Shown: in pieces, positions 27,774 through 38,517 of the stretch
How positions within the stretch are numbered: the stretch's first letter is position 1
How the letters are laid out: every line of letters begins with the position of its first letter
NCBI GenBank assembly: GCA_934754375.1
Contig: CAKVHT010000001.1
Coordinates: 310,001-374,000 of the forward strand
DNA from: an uncultured Clostridia bacterium
GTDB taxonomy: Bacteria; Bacillota; Clostridia; Christensenellales; UBA1242
Reading direction: 5' to 3'
DNA: 64,000 bases
The notes under the pieces: generated by a model
Database searches by the model: none
What the model was told of the DNA's origin: nothing
The model's input: the letters and a program-made list of their open reading frames with translations, nothing else
Made by a program: the position numbers and the translations under genes

Positions 27774-29063
27774 ATGAAAGTTGAAACAAACAAAAAACCA
27801 TTAAACATGGCAAAATATATTGTTCGCAAAGCAAAAGCAGAGTCTTTAACTCAAGACGATTTTAAAGCCATTGTTGCTCATATAATGAATTTTGGCTTGG
27901 ATAAACACACAAAAAATATATTTTTGGCATTGGACCAATTTGGTATGACAAAACAAGAAACTTTATATCTTGCTTTGGCAATACGTGATAGTGGTAAGGT
28001 ATTCCACGCAAACGAATGGGTGCTTGAAAAGCATTCCACGGGCGGTATAGGAGATAGTACAAGTGTTATTCTTATTCCATTGTTGAGCAGTTTGGGTTAT
28101 AAAGTTGTTAAAACCACTGGCAAATCTCTTGTGTTTGCAAATGGCAGTGCTGATAGATTTAAAGCTATTCCTGGCTTTGAAACTATGGATTATAAAGAAA
28201 TCAATAGGGCACTTGCGAAAAATAATGCGTGTGTGCTTGCACATGGCGCTGAATATTGCCCAGCTGATACAATTTTGTATCAAATAATTGAAAAATATCA
28301 TTTGCAAGACAATATCAATTTTTTGGCAGCTTCAATCGTTGCAAAAAAATTAACAAGCGATGCTCATATTGTCTTGGTTGATGTTAAGTATGGCGAGGCA
28401 AGTGCAATTGCTACATACAAGCAGGCTTGTGAATTGGCTGATTTGCTTAAATATATGTTTAAAGAATGTAATGTTGAATGTATTATTGCACTTACAAACA
28501 CACACCAAATAATCGGTGACAGTGTTGGCAATGCAGTTGAAATGCTTGATGCATTAGATGTGTTAAGGGGCAAAAATAATATGTTGCGTGAAGTAGCAAT
28601 TAGATTTGCTGTTGAAATGATGCTGAAAGCGGATAAACGCTTAACAAGAAAAGATGCTTACGATATGGCTGCAAGTTCACTTGATGGTGGTTCTGCCTAC
28701 AAAAAGTTCTTGGATATTGTTAAAACTCAACATGGTGATGTAAAGGCAGTTGAAGAACGCACATTCTTTGCTCCAAAAGAAAAAATTGTATTCAAAGCAG
28801 ATCGTGCAGGTTATGTTGGTAATATAAATGCTCTTTTAATGGGCGAACTTGTAAGACGCCTTTGTGTTGAGACGCATAACAATAATATTGGTATGGTTTT
28901 AAATGTTAAAATTGGCGATTATATAAATAAAGGCGATAAAATTTTAACATTATATTGCGAAAACAAAAAAGACGTAGAAAATTATATTGATGCAATTAAA
29001 GGTTGCGTCCGTTTGACAGATTTAAAAATAAAACCTGTTAATCCAATTAAAAGGATAGATTAA
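27774..29063 (+). CDS. Divergent pyrimidine-nucleoside phosphorylase-like enzyme
   Basis: A 429-residue member of the thymidine/pyrimidine phosphorylase family: helical N-domain, phosphate-binding KHSTGGIGD (86-94), glycine-rich lyase-like C-terminal domain (about 330-420). The family signature SGRGLxHTGGTxDKLE is changed to TGKSLVFANGSADRFK (115-130), and the YALRD motif whose arginine binds the base reads YQIIE (169-173), while a downstream Ser and KK remain. It may act on another substrate. GGGG precedes the ATG at 27774. tsaE follows with a one-base overlap. Confidence 0.8.
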   Translation: MKVETNKKPLNMAKYIVRKAKAESLTQDDFKAIVAHIMNFGLDKHTKNIFLALDQFGMTKQETLYLALAIRDSGKVFHANEWVLEKHSTGGIGDSTSVILIPLLSSLGYKVVKTTGKSLVFANGSADRFKAIPGFETMDYKEINRALAKNNACVLAHGAEYCPADTILYQIIEKYHLQDNINFLAASIVAKKLTSDAHIVLVDVKYGEASAIATYKQACELADLLKYMFKECNVECIIALTNTHQIIGDSVGNAVEMLDALDVLRGKNNMLREVAIRFAVEMMLKADKRLTRKDAYDMAASSLDGGSAYKKFLDIVKTQHGDVKAVEERTFFAPKEKIVFKADRAGYVGNINALLMGELVRRLCVETHNNNIGMVLNVKIGDYINKGDKILTLYCENKKDVENYIDAIKGCVRLTDLKIKPVNPIKRID

Positions 29064-29473
29064 TGCAACAAAAAGTTTCTAGCTTGAATGAAACTGAAAA
29101 ATTAGCAAAACAATTTGCAACATCACTAAAACCTGGTGATGTTGTTGTTTTACATGGCGATTTGGGTGCGGGCAAAACCACGTTCACACAATTTGTTTTT
29201 AAAGCACTTGGTGTTAAAGAATCGGTTACAAGCCCAACTTTTGCAATTTTAAAAACATATCAGGGCAAAGACTGCTTATTACATCATTTTGATGCTTATA
29301 GGATAACTAATGAAGAGGCTATAGAGGCAGGTTTTGACGAAATAATTGCTGAACCGAACAGCATAAAGTTTATTGAGTGGAGCGATAATATTTTGGCATT
29401 GTTGCCAGACGATTTGCACAAAGTGAATATTAGATATTTAGATGAGACATCAAGGATTTTTGAAATAGAATGA
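29063..29473 (+). CDS. tsaE: tRNA threonylcarbamoyladenosine biosynthesis ATPase TsaE
   Basis: A 136-residue P-loop protein needed for t6A37 formation on ANN-decoding tRNAs. Walker A GDLGAGKTT near residue 31, conserved TSPTFAILKTY and HHFDAYRI blocks, and FIEWSD near residue 105. It overlaps the previous gene by one base and the next by four (ATGA), a tight translational unit with its partner TsaB. Confidence 0.95.
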   Translation: MQQKVSSLNETEKLAKQFATSLKPGDVVVLHGDLGAGKTTFTQFVFKALGVKESVTSPTFAILKTYQGKDCLLHHFDAYRITNEEAIEAGFDEIIAEPNSIKFIEWSDNILALLPDDLHKVNIRYLDETSRIFEIE

Positions 29474-30519
29474 ATACACTTATTATAAATACAGCCAATG
29501 ATAGTTTAGAAATTGTTTTACAATGTGAAAACAAAGTTTTTCATGAAACATTGACAAGTAAAAGTCATCATAATGAGACAATGTTGCCAGCGATTGATAA
29601 AATTTTAACAGAACATGCATTGGAAATTCAAAGCATCAACCAATTAGGTGTTGTTGTTGGGCCAGGTTCGTTTACTGGTATCCGAGTAGGCATTGCAACA
29701 GTTAAGGCTTTTAGAGATAGTTTAGGCATAGTTGCTAAAGGGATTAATAATTTAGACTATCTTTTTGCATTGGCAAAAGCCCAAAACAATAACTGTGACA
29801 CGGTTGCAATTTTGGGTGGTAGAAATAGTTATTTTGTTGCAACGGTTGTTAATGACCAATTGTATAAATACGAAAGGAATTTAACAATGGAAGAATTGCA
29901 GAAGGTTGCGGGCAACTCTCCAATCGGTATGTTTAAGAAAGATGAAAATTTAAATTCATTTGAAGTTGAACTTAATGCTGAAATTTTGTTAAATTGTTTA
30001 AATGGAAGTGATGATAAAACACTTGTTCCGGTATATTATCAATTAAGTCAGGCTGAAAGTGAAAAAATCAAACGTGCAAATCTGCAGATAAGAGAAGCAG
30101 AAGTTCAAGATTTGATTGCGGTTGCTAAACTTGAAAATGAAACTTCTTTGCCAAATAAAATGAGTCAAGCGGATTTTGAAAACTCCATTTTAAACAAAAA
30201 TCATAAATTGTTTGTGACAACTTTAAATGAAGAAGTTGTTGGATTTGTGTCTGTTGAATTGTCAGATGAAGTTAATATTGAAAATGTCGTGGTTGCAAAA
30301 AGTTATCGCAATTATGGCATTGCCACATCAATGTTAAATTTTGTTGTTGATTTTGCCAAAGAGAATAATATAGATTGTGTAAGTTTGGAAGTTAGCAAAA
30401 ACAATATCACAGCATATTTGTTGTATAAAAAATTTGGTTTTGAAAAGAGAAGGGTTAGGAAAAAATATTATGCCGATGGTAGTGATGCTTTTGAAATGTG
30501 TTTAAAAATTTTAAAATAA
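29470..30519 (+). CDS. tsaB: TsaB-RimI fusion protein
   Basis: A single 349-residue frame joining two proteins. Residues about 1-195 are TsaB, the t6A scaffold partner of TsaD (VGPGSFTGIRVG at 63-74, C-terminal PVYYQLSQAE). Residues about 204-349 are a GNAT acetyltransferase of RimI type (VVVAKSYRNYGIATSML acetyl-CoA motif, YKKFGFEKRRVRKKYY), expected to acetylate the N-terminus of S18. The genes are usually separate but adjacent. tsaD is not in the window. No clear terminator follows before the convergent MurF gene. Confidence 0.9.
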   Translation: MNTLIINTANDSLEIVLQCENKVFHETLTSKSHHNETMLPAIDKILTEHALEIQSINQLGVVVGPGSFTGIRVGIATVKAFRDSLGIVAKGINNLDYLFALAKAQNNNCDTVAILGGRNSYFVATVVNDQLYKYERNLTMEELQKVAGNSPIGMFKKDENLNSFEVELNAEILLNCLNGSDDKTLVPVYYQLSQAESEKIKRANLQIREAEVQDLIAVAKLENETSLPNKMSQADFENSILNKNHKLFVTTLNEEVVGFVSVELSDEVNIENVVVAKSYRNYGIATSMLNFVVDFAKENNIDCVSLEVSKNNITAYLLYKKFGFEKRRVRKKYYADGSDAFEMCLKILK

Positions 30520-30581
30520 GTTAAAACCACTTATGAATTTATTGTTTTTAAACATGAAAAGCATTAAATTTTAAAAAAAAT

Positions 30582-32084
30582 CTAAATATAATCATCTGGC
30601 AAGTCGTTGAGTAATAATAATGTATCATTTTGATTAAGTAGTTTAAAATATTGTTTTGCATCATCAAGAGTATTGGCAAACAATATTTTTTTTGCTGGGT
30701 TGGCTGATATGATTCCTTTTGTTAGGGCCTGCTTGTTTGTTTTGCCAACTATTACAATCATGTCTGATTTAGAGATTAATGCGCCAAGCTGAAAATTGAT
30801 TTCAAATTGATTTTTCCCAGCCTCAATAATGCCTGGTGTTACAATCATTTTTTTGTTTTCGCAAAAAGATAAAACTTCAATTGCTTCTTTTGCACTTGAT
30901 AGTGAACAGTTGTAACTGTCATCTAAAATATTTATTGCGCCTTTTATGTGTTCCAATCTGTGTGGTATTGGTTTTAAATTGTTTATTACAAATTTAATAT
31001 TGTCAATGCTTATGCCTAAATTTATGGCTAGGGCAGAAGCAAGCATGATGTCTGTCACATTGTGTTTGCCAAGCAGTTTTGTTTTACAGTTGAATTTGTT
31101 ATTCTTGCAATTGAAAACAAAACTTGTTTTAAAGTTTTTTACTGTAATCTTATTGGCATAAAAATCTGCGTTTTCATTTTCAATTGATGTGGAAAATTTT
31201 ATTCCTGGTTTGTCAATATACATATCAAAAAGTAAACGATTATCAGTGTTAAAAATGCATGGTCTTAAATTCAAAAATTCACTTAATTTTCCTTTGGCTT
31301 TTGCTATGTTTTTTATACTTTTAAAAGTTTGCAAATGCTGTGGTGAAATTTGTGTTAAAATTCCATAATTTGCACCAAAGATTTTGCATAAATTTTTTAT
31401 ATCGTTTTTGTGACGTGCTCCATATTCTAAAATAATAAAATCTACATTTAAATTAGAATTATTTAAAAATTTAGCAATGCCTATAGGGGTGTTAAAACTT
31501 TGTGGAGATGCTAGCACTTTGTATTGTGTTTTTAGCATTTCGTAAAGAATGTTTTTTACCGTTGTTTTTCCATTGCTTCCAGTTATTGCAATAACTTTTG
31601 CACGACTGCTTTTGAGTTTGTTTTGGGCTTTTTTGATAAATTGACGATTTATTATTTTGTCATAAAAATTTATATAATTTGCAAAAATTGGTGCAAAAAT
31701 CATGCAAATATGGCTTAAAATCAGCATTTTTTTGAAAAATATTGGTAAAATTATTAAAATTGATGCCAAAAGATAAATTCTTTTTAATCTGTCAGTATAT
31801 GCTAAAGGTGTCTTTTTATTTAAACAAATTTTTTGATAAATGGGTGGTAAAATAAATAATAAAATAATATTTGAAATAATTGTAAAAAATAAATTTAAAA
31901 TTAAAATTTGTACGACAAAAATCGCTATCAAAAATATACAAAAAATCCAATATTTGAAATTAAAATATGATAAATATCTTTTTGTGTTATAATTTCTTAA
32001 TTGAAAAACGTGCAGATAATTTTGTAAGAAAAACATGTTTAAAAATGATGTTATTACGTTTATATAAACATTTAAAAATATCAC
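30582..32084 (-). CDS. MurF-type Mur ligase with an N-terminal membrane region
   Basis: A 500-residue protein. Residues about 45-140 hold three or four membrane helices in place of the usual MurF UDP-binding domain. The Mur ligase core follows: GSNGKTT (169-175), a DFIILEYGARH block, then the C-terminal domain with PHRLEH and ILDDSYNCS as in MurF. It most likely adds D-Ala-D-Ala (made by the Ddl opposite) to a peptidoglycan precursor at the membrane, though amino-acid ligation to another substrate is possible. Overlaps the hydrolase gene by four bases (ATGA). Confidence 0.78.
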   Translation of the reverse strand: MIFLNVYINVITSFLNMFFLQNYLHVFQLRNYNTKRYLSYFNFKYWIFCIFLIAIFVVQILILNLFFTIISNIILLFILPPIYQKICLNKKTPLAYTDRLKRIYLLASILIILPIFFKKMLILSHICMIFAPIFANYINFYDKIINRQFIKKAQNKLKSSRAKVIAITGSNGKTTVKNILYEMLKTQYKVLASPQSFNTPIGIAKFLNNSNLNVDFIILEYGARHKNDIKNLCKIFGANYGILTQISPQHLQTFKSIKNIAKAKGKLSEFLNLRPCIFNTDNRLLFDMYIDKPGIKFSTSIENENADFYANKITVKNFKTSFVFNCKNNKFNCKTKLLGKHNVTDIMLASALAINLGISIDNIKFVINNLKPIPHRLEHIKGAINILDDSYNCSLSSAKEAIEVLSFCENKKMIVTPGIIEAGKNQFEINFQLGALISKSDMIVIVGKTNKQALTKGIISANPAKKILFANTLDDAKQYFKLLNQNDTLLLLNDLPDDYI

Positions 32085-32818
32085 AAAAATTTCACCACCA
32101 AATTATTAAAATATGCATTTTGTTTTAGATATGCAAAATGGTCAGATTTTGTTTTGTAAAACAGGGCATTTTTTTTGTTGTTTTTAAAAATTTTTTTTGC
32201 AATCCAGATAGGTGTTTCTTTGTCGCTAATACCCCAAAAAATCAAAATTGGAATGTTGAATTTTAACATGCGAAATGTGTTGAAATTTACAACATTTTTA
32301 AAAGTGATTTTGTTTGTCGGTGCTAATTCTTTATAATCTCGGCTTGCTAGATTTTGATATAAAAATTTGTACTTTTTTTGTTTTAGCAGACAAATATTGT
32401 TGTTTAAATCAACTTTTTTAAAAATATTAATTTTTTTTGCACCAGCGCCTCCAGTTACGACAATTTTTTTAATTTGTAAACAATTGTCGAAATCTTTTGA
32501 TTGTGCCAAATAATTCATAATGGTTGCAATCCTAAAACCGAAACTGTGGCAAACAATCGAGACAGTTGAAATGTTTAAACTTTTTGTTAGTGCAACAACG
32601 CAATTTACATAATCAATCATATCCCAAGCCAAATTTGTAGGTGCAGTTGTGGGCAAAGTTAGCGACAAACAATCATATTTTGATTTTAGCAAATTGATGG
32701 TTGATATAAATGAATTTTTGTTACCACCCCAACCATGCAAAAACAATATACAATTTTTGTTGCCAGAGTTTGACTTGATAAGGTTATAATCAATAAGTTC
32801 GCCACGGAATATAAACAT
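32081..32818 (-). CDS. Alpha/beta hydrolase
   Basis: A 245-residue alpha/beta hydrolase. Oxyanion motif FLHGWGGN (about 28-35), nucleophile serine in CHSFGFR (about 90-96, a GxSxG variant with Cys first), acid in SDKETPI and histidine in KSDHFAYL near the C-terminus. No signal peptide. The substrate is unknown; co-translation with the MurF-type ligase suggests a cell-envelope link, which is inference. No Shine-Dalgarno; it is divergent from ddl across 71 bp. Confidence 0.8.
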   Translation of the reverse strand: MFIFRGELIDYNLIKSNSGNKNCILFLHGWGGNKNSFISTINLLKSKYDCLSLTLPTTAPTNLAWDMIDYVNCVVALTKSLNISTVSIVCHSFGFRIATIMNYLAQSKDFDNCLQIKKIVVTGGAGAKKINIFKKVDLNNNICLLKQKKYKFLYQNLASRDYKELAPTNKITFKNVVNFNTFRMLKFNIPILIFWGISDKETPIWIAKKIFKNNKKNALFYKTKSDHFAYLKQNAYFNNLVVKFL

Positions 32819-32889
32819 ATCTATTGTTATGAAAATTTTTTTAAGTTTGCCATTTAAACAATTTTTAATTTAAGCGAATATATATTGTT

Positions 32890-33963
32890 ATGGAAAAAAT
32901 TTGTGTAATTTTTGGTGGCAAAAGTCCCGAGCATGATGTGTCAATAATTTCTGGAATGCAGTGTGCAAAATACTTGCAAAACAAATATGACGTAAAAAAA
33001 ATATATCTCGGACTTGACAATAAGTTTTATGATGCAACAAGTATTGATGATATTTCATATTTCAGTGATAAGAAAAATTTAAAACTTAGGTCATTGATTT
33101 TTTACGATGGATTAAACAAAAAGAGCCTTGGACTTAAAAAAATCTGCGATATAAAATGTATTGTCAATTGTTGCCATGGTGGAGTGGGAGAAAATGGTTG
33201 CCTTGCAGGATTTTTTTCAACTTTGGGTATTCCTTTTACAAGCGCCTCATCGCTTGCGGGTGGCATAACCATGGATAAATCTTTAACAAAGCAATTAGTT
33301 GCAGATATTGTGAAAGTTGTTGACGGCATAAAGGTTACAAAACACAATTATATAGAGGCAGTGGCAGATATCGAAAGCAATTTCCCAGAAAATATTATTG
33401 TCAAACCAAATGCACTGGGTTCTTCAATAGGTGTTAAAGTTTGCAACAAATCAAATTTTAAAAACCAAATTGAAGCTATTTTTGCATTGAATGACGATGC
33501 TTTGGTTGAAGAAAAAATTGAACCGATGATTGAACTTAATCAGGCTTGTTATAAGAAAGGGGATAAAATGATTGTAAGTGCAATTGAACAGCCATTGAGC
33601 AAGCAAGATTTTTTAACATTTGACGAAAAGTATCGTCATAACAGTAAAACAAAGGTTAAGGATAGGGTTATTCCAGCACAAATTGATAAAGACCTTGAAA
33701 ATCAAATAAACATTACAACGCAAAAGATATATTCAAAATTAAATTTGAATGGAGTTGTGAGAATTGATTACATGTATAACACAAAAGCAAAAATCTTGTA
33801 TTTCAACGAAGTTAATACTGTTCCAGGCAGTCTTGCTTTTTATCTTTTTGAGCCAATTGGCATTGATTATATCAGTTTGATAGAGGATATGATAGACAAT
33901 GCAACACAGCCGAAAAAATATTCATACTTTGACACTGAGATACTAACAAAAAAATTGCTTTAA
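32890..33963 (+). CDS. ddl: D-alanine--D-alanine ligase
   Basis: A 357-residue ATP-grasp enzyme of cell-wall synthesis. N-terminal VIFGGKSPEHDVSIISG, HGGVGENG near residue 96, IVKPNALGSSIGV, EEKIEP and the C-terminal FNEVNTVPGSLAFYLF metal and substrate block are all present. It faces the MurF-type ligase that would use its product. No Shine-Dalgarno; a TATATT lies just before the ATG, so a very short leader or none is likely. Confidence 0.95.
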   Translation: MEKICVIFGGKSPEHDVSIISGMQCAKYLQNKYDVKKIYLGLDNKFYDATSIDDISYFSDKKNLKLRSLIFYDGLNKKSLGLKKICDIKCIVNCCHGGVGENGCLAGFFSTLGIPFTSASSLAGGITMDKSLTKQLVADIVKVVDGIKVTKHNYIEAVADIESNFPENIIVKPNALGSSIGVKVCNKSNFKNQIEAIFALNDDALVEEKIEPMIELNQACYKKGDKMIVSAIEQPLSKQDFLTFDEKYRHNSKTKVKDRVIPAQIDKDLENQINITTQKIYSKLNLNGVVRIDYMYNTKAKILYFNEVNTVPGSLAFYLFEPIGIDYISLIEDMIDNATQPKKYSYFDTEILTKKLL

Positions 33964-33983
33964 TTAAAAAAAAATGGTATAAT
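33955..33983 (+). promoter_or_regulatory. Promoter of the topoisomerase pair
   Basis: TTGCTT (33955-33960, inside the ddl 3' end), 17 bp, TATAAT (33978-33983) with an extended TGg. The leader to the GTG start at 34025 is about 35 bases and includes AAAAGGGG. Confidence 0.7.
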
Positions 33984-34024
33984 TAGCCCGTAATTTAACA
34001 AAATTTGAACAAAAGGGGTTAATT

Positions 34025-35995
34025 GTGTCTGCTAGTTATGATAGTAAAGATTTAATTGTTTTGGAAGGGCTTGATGCTGTGCGCATGCGCCCGGGTATGT
34101 ATATAGGAACAACAGGTGTGAAGGGGCTTCATCACTTGTTGTGGGAAATTATTGATAATGCAATTGATGAAGTTGCAAACGGATATGGCAATAAGGTTGA
34201 GGTGACATTGCATAAAGATGGTACCGCTTCTGTTATGGATAATGGTCGTGGTATCCCTGTAAGCCCACACCCAAAACTTAAAATCAGTGGGGTTGAGGTT
34301 GTTTTCACACAATTGCATGCTGGTGGCAAGTTTGGGGATAGCAACTATAAATATTCAGGCGGTTTGCATGGTGTTGGTGCGTCAGTTACCAATGCTTTAA
34401 GCCGATATTTGGAAGTTACAGTTTTCAAAGACGGTCACAAATATTTTGCAAGATTTGAATCTGTTGAAAAGAATGGCAAAATCCATAGTGGTGTGCCAGT
34501 TCAACATTTAACAGAAATGGGCAAAACAACCTTGAAAGGCACTTATGTTCGCTTTTTGCCAGATGATAGGGTGTTTAAAGATACTAAGTTTGATTATGAT
34601 ACCGTTTATGAGCGCCTTAAAGAAACTGCATTTTTAAATAAAGGTGTTCACATTGAGTTAATTGATGAACGCATCAACAAACATGAAACTTTATGTTTTG
34701 AAGGCGGTATTAGAGATTACGTAACCAGCCTTACAATGGATAAAAAACCATTGTTTGTACCACCGATTTATATTGAAAATGAGATTGATGACACATTTGT
34801 GTCACTATCTTTGCAATATGTTGATAACTACACTGAAAGCATTTATAGTTATGTCAATAACATTCCAACACCAGAAGGTGGCACACATGAAGTGGGTTTT
34901 AAAACAGCGCTTACAAAAGTTCTTAACGACTTTGCAAAAAAGCATGGACTTGTAAAAGATAAAGATATTCCTTTTATTGGCGATGATTTCCGTGAGGGGC
35001 TTGTTGCAGTTTTGGCCATCAAAATGAAAAACGTTCAATTTGAAGGACAAACAAAAACAAAACTTGGCAATGTTGAAGCACGTTCAAGGGTTGAAAGTGT
35101 TTGCACTCAAGGTTTGAATGAATTTTTCCAAGCCAAAAAGAATGAAAATATTGGCAATATCATTATAGATAAAGCAAAAGGTGCTGCACGTGTAAGGGCG
35201 GCTGCAAAGCATGCAAAAGATTTGACAAGGGCAAAGAACTCAATCGAAGGCAACATGTTGCTTGGTAAACTTGCAAATTGCACTAGCAAGAATCCTGAAC
35301 TTAATGAAATATTTATTGTAGAAGGCGATTCTGCGGGCGGTACAGCAAAACAAGGCAGGGATAGATATTTCCAAGCAATTTTGCCATTGCGTGGCAAACC
35401 TCTTAATAGTGAGAAAAAACGCATTGACCAAGTGCTTGCAAACGAAGAAATACGCACAATTATTGGGGCTTTTGGCACAGGTATTGGTGAAGACTTTAAA
35501 CTTGAAAATTTAAAATATCACAAAGTTATTATTTTGAGTGATGCCGACCAAGACGGCATGCATATTAGGTGTATTTTGCTTACATTCTTTTTCCGTTATA
35601 TGCGCCCGCTTATTACAAACGGCAATATTTATGTTGGTATGCCACCACTTTATAAGGTTACAACAAAAGATAAAGAGTGGTATTGCTATACTGATGAAGA
35701 ATTGACACAAATCACATCAAAACTTAAAAATTATAATTTGCAACGATACAAAGGTCTTGGCGAAATGAGTGCAGAACAATTAAAAACAACCACAATGGAC
35801 CCAGCACATCGCAGTATGATTAGGGTTACACTCGAAGATGCTGTTATGGCTGATAAGCAAATAAGCATGTGGATGGGCGATGATGTTGGACCAAGAAAGG
35901 ACTACATCAATAAAAATGCCAACTTTAACAAGATTGATGCCTTTGAAACACAAAAGCATGAAAAACAAAAGCAAGAAGATGAAGGGGAAAATTAA
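34025..35995 (+). CDS. parE: Type IIA topoisomerase subunit B (ParE/GyrB)
   Basis: A 656-residue ATPase subunit. GHKL ATP site ([31 protein letters not shown]), transducer domain with [14 protein letters not shown] metal site (EGDSAGG, DADQDG), and the YKGLGEMS block. Start is GTG with AAAAGGGG upstream. Its stop overlaps the start of the A subunit by one base. I call it ParE because its partner is of the clostridial topoisomerase-IV-like type, but GyrB cannot be excluded without the rest of the genome. Confidence 0.85.
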   Translation: MSASYDSKDLIVLEGLDAVRMRPGMYIGTTGVKGLHHLLWEIIDNAIDEVANGYGNKVEVTLHKDGTASVMDNGRGIPVSPHPKLKISGVEVVFTQLHAGGKFGDSNYKYSGGLHGVGASVTNALSRYLEVTVFKDGHKYFARFESVEKNGKIHSGVPVQHLTEMGKTTLKGTYVRFLPDDRVFKDTKFDYDTVYERLKETAFLNKGVHIELIDERINKHETLCFEGGIRDYVTSLTMDKKPLFVPPIYIENEIDDTFVSLSLQYVDNYTESIYSYVNNIPTPEGGTHEVGFKTALTKVLNDFAKKHGLVKDKDIPFIGDDFREGLVAVLAIKMKNVQFEGQTKTKLGNVEARSRVESVCTQGLNEFFQAKKNENIGNIIIDKAKGAARVRAAAKHAKDLTRAKNSIEGNMLLGKLANCTSKNPELNEIFIVEGDSAGGTAKQGRDRYFQAILPLRGKPLNSEKKRIDQVLANEEIRTIIGAFGTGIGEDFKLENLKYHKVIILSDADQDGMHIRCILLTFFFRYMRPLITNGNIYVGMPPLYKVTTKDKEWYCYTDEELTQITSKLKNYNLQRYKGLGEMSAEQLKTTTMDPAHRSMIRVTLEDAVMADKQISMWMGDDVGPRKDYINKNANFNKIDAFETQKHEKQKQEDEGEN

Positions 35996-38418
35996 TGGCA
36001 AAAAAAGAATTTAATTCGGTTGAACCAAAAGGCAATTTATACACAATGACAGTTGAAGATGTTATGTCAACCAGTATGTTGCCATATAGTGAATATGTTA
36101 TTATGGACCGTGCACTTCCAAGGGTGGAAGATGGCTTAAAACCAGTTCAACGCCGTATTTTATACGATATGATAGAATTGGGCTTAACACCAGATAAACC
36201 ATTCAAAAAATCAGCACGTGTTGTTGGTGACACATTGGGTAAGTTCCACCCTCACGGAGATAGTTCGGTTTATGGGGCAATGGTTCGTATGGCTCAAGAC
36301 TTTGTTATGGGCGAACGTTTGGTTGAAGGGCAAGGCAACTTTGGCTCAATTGACGGCGATAGTGCCGCTGCGATGCGTTATACTGAAGTTAGATTAACCC
36401 CACTTGCTTTGGAACTTATGAAAGACTTGGACAAGGATACTGTAAGTTTTAGTTTTAACTTTGACGACACTCTTAAAGAACCAGATTATTTAACCGGTAG
36501 ATTTCCAAATTTATTTGTTAATGGTGCGTCCGGCATTGCGGTAGGCTTGGCAACAAACATTCCAACTCACAATTTGGGCGAAATGATTGATGGTTGCGTG
36601 GCTTATATAGACAATCCAAACATCAGCTTAACAGAGATGCTTAAAATCATAAAAGGTCCAGATTTCCCAACAGGAGGTATGGTTTGTGCTGGCAAAGATA
36701 TGGAAGAAGCTTATGCAACCGGTCGTGGCAAGGTTACAATGCGTGCAGTTTTCCATACAGAAGATGACAAAAATGGCAAAACAAACATAGTTATCACAGA
36801 ATTGCCTTACCAGGTTAATAAAGCAGAATTTTTAAAATCTTTAGGCGATTTAAAGATGAAAATGAAAGACGAACTTGCCGACATCTGCGATATTACAGAT
36901 GAAAGTGACCAGTCTGGCATACGTGCAGTTATCACAATCAAAAAAGACGGCGATGTTGATAATATTATTGCTTTGCTTTTGAAACATACTGATATGCAAT
37001 TAAATTTTAACTATAATGTTGTGGCAATCGCAGATGGTAGCCCTAAACAACTTGGTTTGCTTGCTTACCTTGGCTATTATGTAAAATTCCAAAACGAAAT
37101 TGTTGTTAGACGCACAAAATTTGATTTGGAAAGGGCAAAGGCTCGTGCACATATTGTTGAAGGGCTTTGTGTTGCAATTGCAAACATTGATGAAGTTGTA
37201 AAAATCATCAAAACATCAAGTTCGGTTGCTGATGCAAAAACCAAACTTATGGAAAGGTTCCTTTTATCAGAAATTCAAACACAAGCAATTCTGGATATGC
37301 GCTTAAGCAGACTTACAAATTTGGAAGTTGAAAAGTTGCAAGAAGAACTTAAAGAATTGCACAAAACAATAGACGAACTTACTGCAATTTTGGGTAGTAA
37401 AGCTCGTCAAATGACTGTGGTTAAAAAAGAGTTAAAAGAAATCAAGGCTAAATATGCAACACCACGTAAAACTCAAATTGTAACCAGCTTTGAAGATTAT
37501 GTTGTAACACCTATTGAAAAATTGCTTGACACTGAATGTGCGGTGGCGGTTACAAATGATGGTTTGCGCCTTAAAACTTTGGATATTAAGCAAATTCAAA
37601 ATGCTAGTTCAACATATAGTTATGATAATATAAATGCTTTGCATAAAATACTTGTCCACACAAGTATGAACAGCAGAGTGTATGTGTTCACAAATTATGG
37701 TAACTTCTTTAGCATCCCTGTTAGAGATATCCCAAACAGCAAATTTGTAACAAAAGGCACTGCTTTAAGTGAAATTGCTCACACCGAAACAAAAGAAAAA
37801 GTTGTAGGTTTGTTTGCAGAACAAGATTTTGAAGAAAATACTGAACTTATTTTCTGCACTCAAGATGGATTTATTAAACGCAGTCCAGCAAGTGAATATG
37901 CAGGGCTTAAAACAGGAAGTGTTTCACTTAAACTTAAAGATTTTGACCGTGTTGTGTCTGTGCAAATCAATGACAATCTACCATCAATTTTAATGGTCAG
38001 CAGTGATGGTATGGCTGTTAATGTTGAATACAAAACAGTGCCAGTAACAAAACGTGCAAGCGGTGGTGTTATTGGTATGAATTTAAATGATAATGAAAAA
38101 GTTATATTTGCCAGTCAGGTGAACACTCTTGATAGGGTGTTGGTTGTAACACCAGAAGGCAACGGAAAGAAATTTAGTTTGAATGAATTGCCAATCAGTG
38201 CACGAAATCGTAAAGGTCTAAAAATTATAACAGGCAAAGAAAAAGTTTTTGCAATTATCTCTCCAATCGTCACCGGTGAGGTTGTGTTGCAGGATAAAGA
38301 CAAAGTTTATGCAGTTGATGTGAATGATATCACAATTCAAACACGCACAAGTGCAGGTAAACCACTTATTGCAAAAACCAAACTTAATCTTAAAGATGTT
38401 GGGTTGTATTTAAATTAG
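35995..38418 (+). CDS. parC: Type IIA topoisomerase subunit A (ParC/GyrA-like)
   Basis: An 807-residue cleavage subunit. [18 protein letters not shown], winged-helix quinolone-determining region [19 protein letters not shown], and catalytic Y129 in [11 protein letters not shown]. The C-terminal domain has beta-pinwheel blades but no clear GyrA box (QRRGGKG), which favours ParC. In the quinolone region Ser90 is kept (E. coli GyrA Ser83), but the position equivalent to Asp87 is Gly94. GGGG precedes the ATG. Confidence 0.85.
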   Translation: MAKKEFNSVEPKGNLYTMTVEDVMSTSMLPYSEYVIMDRALPRVEDGLKPVQRRILYDMIELGLTPDKPFKKSARVVGDTLGKFHPHGDSSVYGAMVRMAQDFVMGERLVEGQGNFGSIDGDSAAAMRYTEVRLTPLALELMKDLDKDTVSFSFNFDDTLKEPDYLTGRFPNLFVNGASGIAVGLATNIPTHNLGEMIDGCVAYIDNPNISLTEMLKIIKGPDFPTGGMVCAGKDMEEAYATGRGKVTMRAVFHTEDDKNGKTNIVITELPYQVNKAEFLKSLGDLKMKMKDELADICDITDESDQSGIRAVITIKKDGDVDNIIALLLKHTDMQLNFNYNVVAIADGSPKQLGLLAYLGYYVKFQNEIVVRRTKFDLERAKARAHIVEGLCVAIANIDEVVKIIKTSSSVADAKTKLMERFLLSEIQTQAILDMRLSRLTNLEVEKLQEELKELHKTIDELTAILGSKARQMTVVKKELKEIKAKYATPRKTQIVTSFEDYVVTPIEKLLDTECAVAVTNDGLRLKTLDIKQIQNASSTYSYDNINALHKILVHTSMNSRVYVFTNYGNFFSIPVRDIPNSKFVTKGTALSEIAHTETKEKVVGLFAEQDFEENTELIFCTQDGFIKRSPASEYAGLKTGSVSLKLKDFDRVVSVQINDNLPSILMVSSDGMAVNVEYKTVPVTKRASGGVIGMNLNDNEKVIFASQVNTLDRVLVVTPEGNGKKFSLNELPISARNRKGLKIITGKEKVFAIISPIVTGEVVLQDKDKVYAVDVNDITIQTRTSAGKPLIAKTKLNLKDVGLYLN

Positions 38419-38437
38419 CTCAACAAACACAAAATAG

Positions 38438-38493
38438 AATGTCAAATTTCTGTTGAAAAACCGCAAATAACAACAAATTTTGGCATTTTTTTT
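38438..38493 (+). terminator. Probable terminator after the topoisomerase pair
   Basis: AATGTCAAATTT pairs with AAATTTTGGCATT (one bulge) across a loop of about 25 bases, followed by eight T's. Confidence 0.55.
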
Positions 38494-38517
38494 GTCAAAA
38501 AATCATATAGATGTTAT

